A stretch of DNA of 11,861 nucleotides from Oscillospiraceae bacterium. Its GTDB lineage: Bacteria; Bacillota; Clostridia; Oscillospirales; Ruminococcaceae. Position 1 is the stretch's first letter. Every line of letters begins with the position of its first letter. The position numbers were made by a program, and so were the translations under genes. This document shows positions 6,247-11,861 of this stretch, piece after piece. Below the pieces are notes generated by a model. The model saw only the letters and a list, made by a program, of their open reading frames with translations, was not told where the DNA came from and searched no databases. The stretch covers positions 1 to 11,861 of the forward strand of contig CAAGDT010000206.1 in the NCBI GenBank assembly GCA_900768675.1, in the 5' to 3' direction.

Positions 6247-8817
6247 ATGAGAATTATCGTTATCGGCGGCGTTGCCGCAGGAACAAAGGCGGCGGCAAAG
6301 CTTAAAAGGCAGGACCGCTCCGCAGTTGTTGACATCTACACAAAAAGCCGTGATATTTCCTACGCAGGCTGCGGTCTGCCCTATTACGTCGGCGGAGAAA
6401 TAGGAACAAGGGAAGAGCTTATCGTAAATTCCCCCGAAAAGTTTTCCGCCCTTACCGGCGCAAACGTTCACACGGGGCAGGAGGCAATAAAGGTTGACCC
6501 TGCGGCGAAAACAGTTACTTTCCGTGATACGGAAAGCGGCTTGGAATACACTGAAAGCTACGACAAGCTTATAATTGCAAGCGGCGCTTCTCCCGTTATC
6601 CCGCCCATTGAGGGAACAGACTTAAGCGGCGTTTTTACTGTCCGTACACCCGACGACGCTATTGCAATAAGAGAATATATCGGAAAGAATAACTGCCGTA
6701 AAGCGGTAGTTGTGGGCGCAGGCTTTATCGGAATGGAAATGGCGGAAAACCTTATGGCGCAGAAGCTTTCCGTTACAGTTGCGGATATGACTTCTCAGAT
6801 TTTACCAAATGTCCTTGACAGCGAAATGGCTGGCTATGCCGCAAGAGAGCTTCGCAAAACGGGGCTCAGGATAATGACGGGCACGGCAGTTTCCGAAATA
6901 AGGGGAGAAGCTGCGGTTTCCTCGGTTGTTACCACAGCAGGCGAAATTCCCGCAGATATTGTGATACTAAGCATAGGAATCCGCCCCGCAACAGCCTTTC
7001 TTGAAGGCTCGGGAATAGAAACCGATAAGGGCGCAATTGTTGTTGACGAGTATCAGAAGACAAATATTGATGATATTTACGCAGTGGGCGACTGCGCCTT
7101 GGTAAAAAACCGAATAACAGGCGAAAGCCAGTGGTCGGCTATGGGCTCAACCGCAAACATCACCGCAAGATGCCTTGCGAAAACCCTTACGGGCGAGGAA
7201 AGCCCTTACGGCGGCTGTCTTGGAACGGGCGTAGTTAAGCTTTCCGCCGATTTAAGTGCGGGCAGGACAGGTCTTTCGGAGGAACAGGCTGTCAAGGCGG
7301 GCTTTGATGTGGAAACCGTGGTATGCGTAACCGATGACAAGGCGCACTACTACCCCGATTCCTCCACCTTCGTAACAAAGCTTATAGCCGACAGAAAAAC
7401 ACAGCGGCTTCTTGGTATGCAGGTTATCGGTAAGGGCGCTGTTGATAAAATGACGGATATTGCGGTTGTAGGTATTTCCGCAGGGCTTAAAATCGGCGAC
7501 TTCGATACCCTTGATATGGCGTATGCGCCGCCCTTTTCTACTGCAATTCACCCATTTGTACAGGCTTGCTGCATTCTCGGAAACAAGCTTAGCGGCGAAT
7601 TTGAAACAATAACTCCCGCTGAATATCTTGCAGGAAAAGCAAAGGGCTACCGTGCAATTGACGCACAGCCCCAGCCTGCAATAAACGGCGCTTTATGGGT
7701 TGATTTAGGCAAGGTAAACGGCGAAATCGAGGGAATAGCTAAGGACGAGAAGCTTCTTTTGGTATGTGCAAAGGGCAAGAGGGGCTACTTCCTGCAAAAC
7801 AGACTTAAATACTACGGATATACCAATACAAAGGTGCTTGAGGGCGGAGCTTTCTTCAATACCGTTAAGGTTGAAAGCCCCACGGGCAAGCTTTCCCCCG
7901 AGGAAATCAAGCGGGTAAAGGCTTTGGGCTGCTTACAGGACAAGCGCTATCCCGACGTTTTCAATGTTCGCATTATTACAAAGAACGGTAAAATCTCCGC
8001 CGCCGACCAGTATATAATTGCAAAGGCTGCTGAAAAATACGGAAGCGGCGAGATAACAATGACCTCACGCCTTACCCTTGAAATTCAGGGCGTAAAGTAT
8101 GAGAATATCGAGGAAATAATCGGCTATCTTAACGAAAACAATCTTCTTACAGGCGGTACCGGCTCCCTTGTGCGCCCGGTTGTTTCCTGCAAGGGCACAA
8201 CCTGCCAGTACGGTCTTATCGACACCTTCGGCTTAAGCGACAAAATCCACGAGCGTTTCTATCTGGGCTACCACGACGTAACCCTGCCCCATAAGTTCAA
8301 GATTGCGGTTGGCGGCTGTCCCAACAACTGCGTAAAGCCCGACCTTAACGACCTGGGCGTAATAGGACAGCGAGTGCCGGTGCTGAACAGCGACAAGTGC
8401 CGTGGCTGCACAAAATGTCAGGTTGAGCAGAACTGCCCCATAAAGAGCGCAAGGGTTACAGACGGAAAGCTTGTTATCGGAACGGACTGCAACAACTGCG
8501 GCCGCTGCAAGGGCAAATGCCCCTTCGGAGCAATCCCCGAGTACACCGAGGGCTACAAGGTTTATATCGGCGGAAGATGGGGCAAGAAGTTCGCAAACGG
8601 CAGACCTCTCGACAGGATTTTCACCTCCGAGGACGAGGTTATGGAGCTTATCGAAAATGCAATCCTGCTGTTCCGTGACGAGGGTATTTCCGGCGAGCGC
8701 TTTGCAGATACGATAGCAAGGCTGGGCTTCGATTACGTTCAGGACAAGCTTCTTAACAACAAGATTGACAAGACCGCAATTTTAAAGAAAACTGTGAAAG
8801 GCGGAGCAACCTGCTGA
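6247..8817 (+). CDS. Fused CoA-disulfide-reductase-like / rhodanese / siroheme sulfite reductase / 2x[4Fe-4S] protein
   Basis: An 856-aa cytoplasmic multidomain redox protein. Residues 1-445 are a CoA-disulfide/persulfide reductase-like flavoprotein: FAD motif IGGVAAG (6-12), redox Cys42 in YAGCGLPYYVGG, NAD(P)H motif VGAGFIGMEMAE (156-167), and AVGDCA (279-284). Residues 455-538 are a short rhodanese domain with active loop CAKGKR (Cys507, CxxGxR). Residues 565-712 are a single-repeat sulfite/nitrite reductase module: TSRLTLEIQGV, PHKFK with the lysine pair 683/685 typical of siroheme sulfite reductases, and cluster cysteines 648, 653, 691 and 695 (CPNNC). Then come two ferredoxin motifs, Cys718/721/724/730 and Cys748/751/754/758. 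By family knowledge NAD(P)H electrons could pass through FAD and Fe-S to siroheme and reduce sulfite (or a thiol-bound sulfur) to sulfide; the true substrate is inferred. GAGGA lies 6 nt before the ATG. The stop overlaps the next start by one base. Confidence 0.9.
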   Translation: MRIIVIGGVAAGTKAAAKLKRQDRSAVVDIYTKSRDISYAGCGLPYYVGGEIGTREELIVNSPEKFSALTGANVHTGQEAIKVDPAAKTVTFRDTESGLEYTESYDKLIIASGASPVIPPIEGTDLSGVFTVRTPDDAIAIREYIGKNNCRKAVVVGAGFIGMEMAENLMAQKLSVTVADMTSQILPNVLDSEMAGYAARELRKTGLRIMTGTAVSEIRGEAAVSSVVTTAGEIPADIVILSIGIRPATAFLEGSGIETDKGAIVVDEYQKTNIDDIYAVGDCALVKNRITGESQWSAMGSTANITARCLAKTLTGEESPYGGCLGTGVVKLSADLSAGRTGLSEEQAVKAGFDVETVVCVTDDKAHYYPDSSTFVTKLIADRKTQRLLGMQVIGKGAVDKMTDIAVVGISAGLKIGDFDTLDMAYAPPFSTAIHPFVQACCILGNKLSGEFETITPAEYLAGKAKGYRAIDAQPQPAINGALWVDLGKVNGEIEGIAKDEKLLLVCAKGKRGYFLQNRLKYYGYTNTKVLEGGAFFNTVKVESPTGKLSPEEIKRVKALGCLQDKRYPDVFNVRIITKNGKISAADQYIIAKAAEKYGSGEITMTSRLTLEIQGVKYENIEEIIGYLNENNLLTGGTGSLVRPVVSCKGTTCQYGLIDTFGLSDKIHERFYLGYHDVTLPHKFKIAVGGCPNNCVKPDLNDLGVIGQRVPVLNSDKCRGCTKCQVEQNCPIKSARVTDGKLVIGTDCNNCGRCKGKCPFGAIPEYTEGYKVYIGGRWGKKFANGRPLDRIFTSEDEVMELIENAILLFRDEGISGERFADTIARLGFDYVQDKLLNNKIDKTAILKKTVKGGATC

Positions 8818-9764
8818 TGAAAAGAATAACTTCTATTTTTCTTGCGGCATTACTGCTGCTGTGCGGCTGTTCTTCTTCCGGAAATACTGACGGAAAAAGC
8901 GGCGCAGAAACTTATACCTTTACCGACGCTCTGGGCAGAGAGGTAATGGTCGAAAAGAACCCGAAGCGTACCGCCGCCCTTATCGGAAGCTTTGCTGACG
9001 TGTGGCAGCTTGCAGGCGGGGAAATCTGCGCTGCTGCCGAGGACGCATGGAAGGACTTCGGGCTGGAGCTTCCCGAGGCGGTAAATATCGGCGGCGCACA
9101 TTCTCCAAGCTTTGAAGCCCTGCTGTCCTCCAACCCCGATTTTGTAATAGCCAGCGCTTCAACCGCCGCAGATGTGGAGATGAAGGAGCAGCTTGAAACA
9201 GCGGGAATAACAGTTGCTTACTTTGACGTGGACAGCTTTGAGGATTATCTCGCTATGCTTGATACCTGCACCGAAATAACGGGCAGAAAGGATTTATACG
9301 AGAAAAACGGGCTTTCGGTAAAGAACGAAATTGACAGGATAAAAGAGGAGCTGAAGGCAGAGAACCTGCCTGAAGAAAAAAGGACGGTTCTTATTTTAAG
9401 GGCTTCCTCAGGCTTTGTAAAGGCGAAGGGAAGCGATGGTACAATCCTGGGCGAAATGCTCGCCGACCTTGACTGCATAAATATTGCAGACAGCGACACG
9501 AGCCTGCTTGATGACCTTAGCGTGGAGAGCGTTATCCGCCGGGAGCCACGGCATATTTTCGTGGTGACCATGGGCGACGATACGGAAAAGGCGCTTTCTA
9601 ACCTTACAAGAATGATGGAGGAAAATCCTGCGTGGGGAACGCTTGAGGCGGTTAAGGAAAACAGGCTTCACGTTCTGGACAGACGGCTTTTCAACATAAA
9701 GCCCAATGCGCAGTGGGCAAAGGCTTATGAACAACTCAGCGAAATCCTCTCGGAGCAGGGTTAA
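8817..9764 (+). CDS. FecB/BtuF-type ABC transporter substrate-binding lipoprotein
   Basis: A 315-aa extracellular binding protein anchored as a lipoprotein: basic MKR, a hydrophobic stretch 7-15, and lipobox LCGC with lipidated Cys18, then a Ser-rich linker. The mature part is a type III (helical backbone) binding protein: YTFTDALGREV opens the N-lobe, a charged helix at about 150-182 links the lobes, and the C-lobe ends with KPNAQWAKAYEQL. This family captures ferric chelates, heme or cobamides and delivers them to FecCD-type permeases. The sequence does not reveal which ligand; the upstream siroheme/Fe-S enzyme makes iron or a tetrapyrrole plausible. ATG 8817 overlaps the reductase stop as TGATG, with GGCGGAG about 11 nt upstream, so translation is coupled to the reductase. 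The 3' end overlaps the permease start region. Confidence 0.9.
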   Translation: MKRITSIFLAALLLLCGCSSSGNTDGKSGAETYTFTDALGREVMVEKNPKRTAALIGSFADVWQLAGGEICAAAEDAWKDFGLELPEAVNIGGAHSPSFEALLSSNPDFVIASASTAADVEMKEQLETAGITVAYFDVDSFEDYLAMLDTCTEITGRKDLYEKNGLSVKNEIDRIKEELKAENLPEEKRTVLILRASSGFVKAKGSDGTILGEMLADLDCINIADSDTSLLDDLSVESVIRREPRHIFVVTMGDDTEKALSNLTRMMEENPAWGTLEAVKENRLHVLDRRLFNIKPNAQWAKAYEQLSEILSEQG

Positions 9765-10743
9765 AATTATGTTTGCCGCAGGCTTTATTCTCCTTGCGGC
9801 AGCAGCTCTTCTCGGGATATTCTTAGGCAGCACCCCGCTGTCCTTTGAAGAGGTTTTTTCCTGCCTTGAAAACGGTTTTGGCAGCTCTGCGGGCGGCAGG
9901 ATTTTCCTGTATGTACGGCTTCCCCGTACCTTGGCGGCAATAGTCTGCGGCGGAGCTCTTGCTATGTCGGGGGCGGTTATTCAGGCTGTGCTTGCCAACC
10001 GCCTTGCTTCACCAAGCATAATCGGCGTAAACTCGGGAGCAGGTCTTGCGGTTACTCTTTGTACTGCTCTCGGAATTTACGGCGGCTGGCAGCTTTCCCT
10101 TTCCGCCTTTCTGGGCGGTTTCATGGTGGTTATGCTGGTAAGCCTTGGCGCTCGGAAATGGGGCGCTTCAAGGGGTACTGTAATACTTATCGGCGTTGCT
10201 GTAAACAGCCTGCTGGGCGCTGTTACAGACGCAATTGTAACCTTTTTTCCCGACGTGGGCGTTATGAGCAACAACTTTAAAGTCGGAGAATTTTCTGCCG
10301 TAACATACGACAAGCTGCTTCCTGCGGGAATAGCGATTTTACTGACGGCGGCAGTCCTGCTTACCCTTACAAACGAGCTTGACGTGCTTACTCTCGGCGA
10401 TGAAAGCGCAAAGGGACTTGGAATGAATACCTCCCTTATGAGAACGCTGTTTCTGCTGCTTTCCGCTTTGCTGGCAGGCTGCGCTGTAAGCCTTGCGGGG
10501 CTTGTTTCCTTTGTGGGGCTTATCGTACCCCATGCTGTAAGGCGGATTGCAGGCAGCAAATCCTCCCGGCTTATTCCCCTTTGCGGGCTGTTCGGCGGGG
10601 CTTTCGTATGCCTTTGCGATACTGCCGCAAGAACCTTTTTTGCGCCCTACGAGATACCCGTTGGAATAATTATGTCCTTCTTCGGCGCACCCTTCTTTGT
10701 GTTCATACTGATAAAAGGCAAGGGAGGTCATAGCCGTGATTGA
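9727..10743 (+). CDS. FecCD-family ABC transporter permease (iron chelate/heme/cobamide type)
   Basis: Membrane subunit of a type II importer, 338 aa from this start, expected to work as a homodimer since only one permease gene is present. Family marks: RLPRTLAA (64-71), ANRLASPSIIGVNSGAG (about 90-106), GDESAKGLGM (224-233, ATPase-coupling region), GLVSFVGLIVPHAVRR (258-273) and a final PVGIIMSFFGAPFFV. Multiple hydrophobic spans fit the roughly ten of the family. The start is uncertain. ATG 9706 and ATG 9727 lie inside the upstream gene; ATG 9769 follows its stop by 4 bp and has a weak AGGG. I chose 9727 because the basic stretch AKSSRSRVK before the first membrane span matches the positive-inside N terminus usual for the family, although its own ribosome binding site is poor. 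The gene overlaps the ATPase gene by 8 bp. Confidence 0.9.
   Translation: MNNSAKSSRSRVKIMFAAGFILLAAAALLGIFLGSTPLSFEEVFSCLENGFGSSAGGRIFLYVRLPRTLAAIVCGGALAMSGAVIQAVLANRLASPSIIGVNSGAGLAVTLCTALGIYGGWQLSLSAFLGGFMVVMLVSLGARKWGASRGTVILIGVAVNSLLGAVTDAIVTFFPDVGVMSNNFKVGEFSAVTYDKLLPAGIAILLTAAVLLTLTNELDVLTLGDESAKGLGMNTSLMRTLFLLLSALLAGCAVSLAGLVSFVGLIVPHAVRRIAGSKSSRLIPLCGLFGGAFVCLCDTAARTFFAPYEIPVGIIMSFFGAPFFVFILIKGKGGHSRD
10721..10728 (+). promoter_or_regulatory. Ribosome binding site deciding the GTG start of the ATPase gene
   Basis: AGGGAGGT, 7 nt before GTG 10736 and inside the end of the permease gene. The near-perfect match and spacing make the GTG the start, giving an 8-bp overlap with the permease. 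Confidence 0.8.
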
Positions 10744-11497
10744 GATAAAAAGGTTATGCGCCGATTACGGGAAAGGGGAGGTTTTAAAGGACTTCAGCTT
10801 GCAAATAGAAAAGGGAAAGCTTATCTCTCTTGTGGGCGTAAACGGCTCGGGGAAAAGCACTCTTTTAAAGGCAACGGCGGGCATTATCGCTCAGCGCTCG
10901 GGAGAAATTCTTGTTGACGGTATAAACACATCAGAGCTTCCCCGAAAGGCTCTTGCCCAAAAAATAGCCTACCTTCCTCAGGGAAAGGGAGTACCGGATA
11001 TGACGGTGGGGCAGATGGTGCTTCACGGCAGATTTCCTTACCTTTCCTACCCACGAAGATACAGCGAAAAGGACAAAAAAATTGCTGAAAGCGCCATGGA
11101 AAAGCTTGGCATTTCCGGGCTTTCAGAAAAGCCCCTTTCCGCTCTTTCCGGCGGCATGCGGCAGAACGCCTGCATAGCTATGGCTTTAGCCCAGGACGCA
11201 GATTATATCCTGCTGGACGAGCCTACCTCCTATCTTGACATAACTCACCAGCTTATGCTTATGAAAACTCTTCGCTCTCTTGCAGACAGCGGAAAAGGGG
11301 TAGCCGCAGTTATGCACGACCTGCCTCTTGCCTTCGGCTTTTCGGACAGTATTGCGGTGCTTGACAAGGGAAAAGCGGCGGTTTGCGACAGTCCCGAAAG
11401 GGTCTGCGAAAGCAATATAATCGGGGAGATTTTCGGGATTGAGTTAAAATACAACAGGCAGGAAAAGTATTATTGCTACGACCTTAGCGGGAAGTAA
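10736..11497 (+). CDS. FecE/BtuD-type ABC transporter ATP-binding protein
   Basis: Cytoplasmic ATPase that powers the FecB/FecC-type importer encoded just upstream; 253 aa, the normal length. All nucleotide-binding motifs are intact: Walker A GVNGSGKST (34-42), Q-loop Gln82 in YLPQGK, signature LSGGMRQ (137-143), Walker B YILLDEP with Asp161 and Glu162, D-loop SYLD (165-168) and H-loop His194 in AVMHDLP. The wording LSGGMRQ followed by IAMALAQ and the spacing fit the iron-chelate/cobalamin subgroup rather than sugar importers. It starts with GTG, overlaps the permease gene by 8 bp, and is the last gene of the operon. No strong intrinsic terminator follows, so where transcription stops is unclear. 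The transported ligand is unknown, as for the rest of the transporter. Confidence 0.94.
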   Translation: MIEIKRLCADYGKGEVLKDFSLQIEKGKLISLVGVNGSGKSTLLKATAGIIAQRSGEILVDGINTSELPRKALAQKIAYLPQGKGVPDMTVGQMVLHGRFPYLSYPRRYSEKDKKIAESAMEKLGISGLSEKPLSALSGGMRQNACIAMALAQDADYILLDEPTSYLDITHQLMLMKTLRSLADSGKGVAAVMHDLPLAFGFSDSIAVLDKGKAAVCDSPERVCESNIIGEIFGIELKYNRQEKYYCYDLSGK

Positions 11498-11760
11498 AAA
11501 AATTATATTGAATAATGAATAACGAAGAATGAAAAGTTGTATCGGCTTTTCCGATTGATTTATAAAAATCCTGATATACGAACTATTTTATCGGCGCTCA
11601 TAGGTAACGCCTCTGTTTTTGGGCAGCCGGCTGAAATCGCCGCTCAGACTGCCTGCACAAAGATTGTATATTGCTTTAGTGGATTATAGCTAAGCGGCGT
11701 ATTATGGGCTTTGCGGCATTTTGATAATAGATACAAATTTCGATTTACCTCTTGAAACCA
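11498..11760. other. Intergenic stretch without a supported gene
   Basis: About 260 bp between the ATPase gene and the next promoter. It holds a short heptad repeat at its left end, a 10-bp palindrome CAGCCGGCTG (11625-11634) and only weak hairpins. One + frame is open for 50 codons from TTG 11537 to TAG 11687-11689 but lacks a ribosome binding site and any recognisable domain. No tRNA, riboswitch or clear terminator was seen. The mixture resembles an eroded or dispersed intergenic repeat more than a gene, which cannot be settled without other copies. Confidence 0.5.
11510..11530. repeat. Degenerate heptad tandem repeat
   Basis: Three consecutive 7-bp units, GAATAAT, GAATAAC and GAAGAAT, followed by a more diverged GAAAAGT. 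They start 12 bp after the ATPase stop codon. The number of units is small, so this may be chance AT-rich sequence or the edge of a dispersed element. Confidence 0.5.
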
Positions 11761-11789
11761 TTGACATTATTTGACAGTAGTGTTATAAT
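11761..11789 (+). promoter_or_regulatory. Consensus sigma-A promoter near the window's right edge
   Basis: TTGACA at 11761-11766 and TATAAT at 11784-11789, spaced 17 bp, with TG one base before the -10 (TGTTATAAT). It matches consensus at all twelve hexamer bases, as does the promoter at 6159-6187. Predicted transcript start is about 11795-11797, only a few bases before the tandem hairpins. The transcribed gene or RNA lies mainly beyond the window. A second TTGACA at 11771-11776 is too close to the -10 to serve as its -35. Confidence 0.85.
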
Positions 11790-11800
11790 TAGTGTGTACT

Positions 11801-11827
11801 CAATAACTGTCCGCAGGACAGTTATTG
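11801..11827 (+). repeat. Perfect inverted repeat, first of two tandem hairpins
   Basis: CAATAACTGTCC (11801-11812) and its exact reverse complement GGACAGTTATTG (11816-11827) surround a GCA triloop. It begins about 5 nt after the predicted transcript start of the promoter at 11761-11789, so it would form the extreme 5' end of that RNA. No T run follows, so it is not a typical terminator. Confidence 0.9.
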
Positions 11828-11856
11828 GCTCAAAGCCTGAAAAGCAGGCTTTGAGC
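11828..11856 (+). repeat. Perfect inverted repeat, second of two tandem hairpins
   Basis: GCTCAAAGCCTG (11828-11839) and its exact reverse complement CAGGCTTTGAGC (11845-11856) surround an AAAAG loop. It abuts the first hairpin with no base between them. The five bases that remain in the window (TGTCA) are not a T run, but the sequence is cut there, so a terminator further on cannot be judged. Confidence 0.9.
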
Positions 11857-11861
11857 TGTCA

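Noticed and set aside
11593..11620. GGCG ... CGCC stem followed by TCTGTTTTT as terminator of the ABC operon
   Set aside because: The stem is only 4 bp with an 11-nt loop, and it lies nearly 100 bp after the last gene; too weak to call.
11537..11689. A 50-codon + frame starting at TTG 11537 as a small protein gene
   Set aside because: No ribosome binding site, a rare start codon, no promoter and no recognisable motif; treated as intergenic.
11771..11776. Second TTGACA as an alternative -35 box
   Set aside because: It is only 7 bp from TATAAT at 11784, far from the required 16-18 bp; the TTGACA at 11761 has the correct 17-bp spacing.
11801..11856. Tandem hairpins as CRISPR repeats
   Set aside because: The two stems have different sequences and there is no repeat-spacer periodicity.

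Overview
The window reads as part of a genome from a Gram-positive, gut-type anaerobe of the Clostridia (Bacillota), most like the Ruminococcus/Oscillospiraceae group. This is inferred from the strong AGGAGG-type ribosome binding sites, TTG and GTG starts, sigma-A-like promoters, a lipoprotein-anchored binding protein, a YesL/DUF624 protein beside sugar permeases, and oxygen-sensitive Fe-S enzymology. No rRNA, tRNA or other phylogenetic marker is present, so the family-level placement is a judgement. All genes lie on the + strand.

Region 1 (1-6124) is the downstream part of a pectin / rhamnogalacturonan oligosaccharide utilisation operon: a 5'-truncated GH105 unsaturated glycuronyl hydrolase, two MalF/MalG-type ABC permeases (the pair that imports the oligosaccharide), an intracellular GH28 galacturonidase with an N-terminal FN3-like domain, a xylose-isomerase-like TIM-barrel isomerase/epimerase, and a DUF624 (YesL) membrane protein. 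Neither glycosidase shows a secretion signal in the part that can be read, so the logic is import first, then cytoplasmic cleavage. The binding protein and regulator are not in the window and presumably lie upstream. A strong intrinsic terminator at 6085-6124 closes the operon.

Region 2 (6125-11497) starts with a perfect-consensus promoter (TTGACA, 17 bp, TATAAT) and drives a four-gene, tightly coupled operon. The first gene is an 856-residue fusion of a CoA-disulfide-reductase-like FAD/NAD(P)H module, a short rhodanese domain with an intact CxxGxR loop, a one-repeat siroheme sulfite/nitrite reductase module and two ferredoxin-type 4Fe-4S motifs. It reads like a single-chain NAD(P)H-dependent sulfur-oxyanion or persulfide reductase. 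It is followed by a complete FecB/FecC/FecE-type ABC importer (lipoprotein, permease, ATPase) for an iron chelate, heme/siroheme-like tetrapyrrole or cobamide; the sequence does not say which. Start/stop overlaps tie all four genes together.

Region 3 (11498-11861) has no convincing gene. It holds a GAATAAT-like heptad repeat, an unconvincing 50-codon open frame, a second perfect-consensus promoter (11761-11789), and directly after it two back-to-back perfect 12-bp inverted repeats (11801-11827 and 11828-11856) running to the window edge. They would be transcribed as a double hairpin leader, or could be the folded end of a mobile element or a structured RNA that continues outside the window. 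The two most unusual items are the four-module sulfur reductase and this promoter-plus-tandem-hairpin unit.
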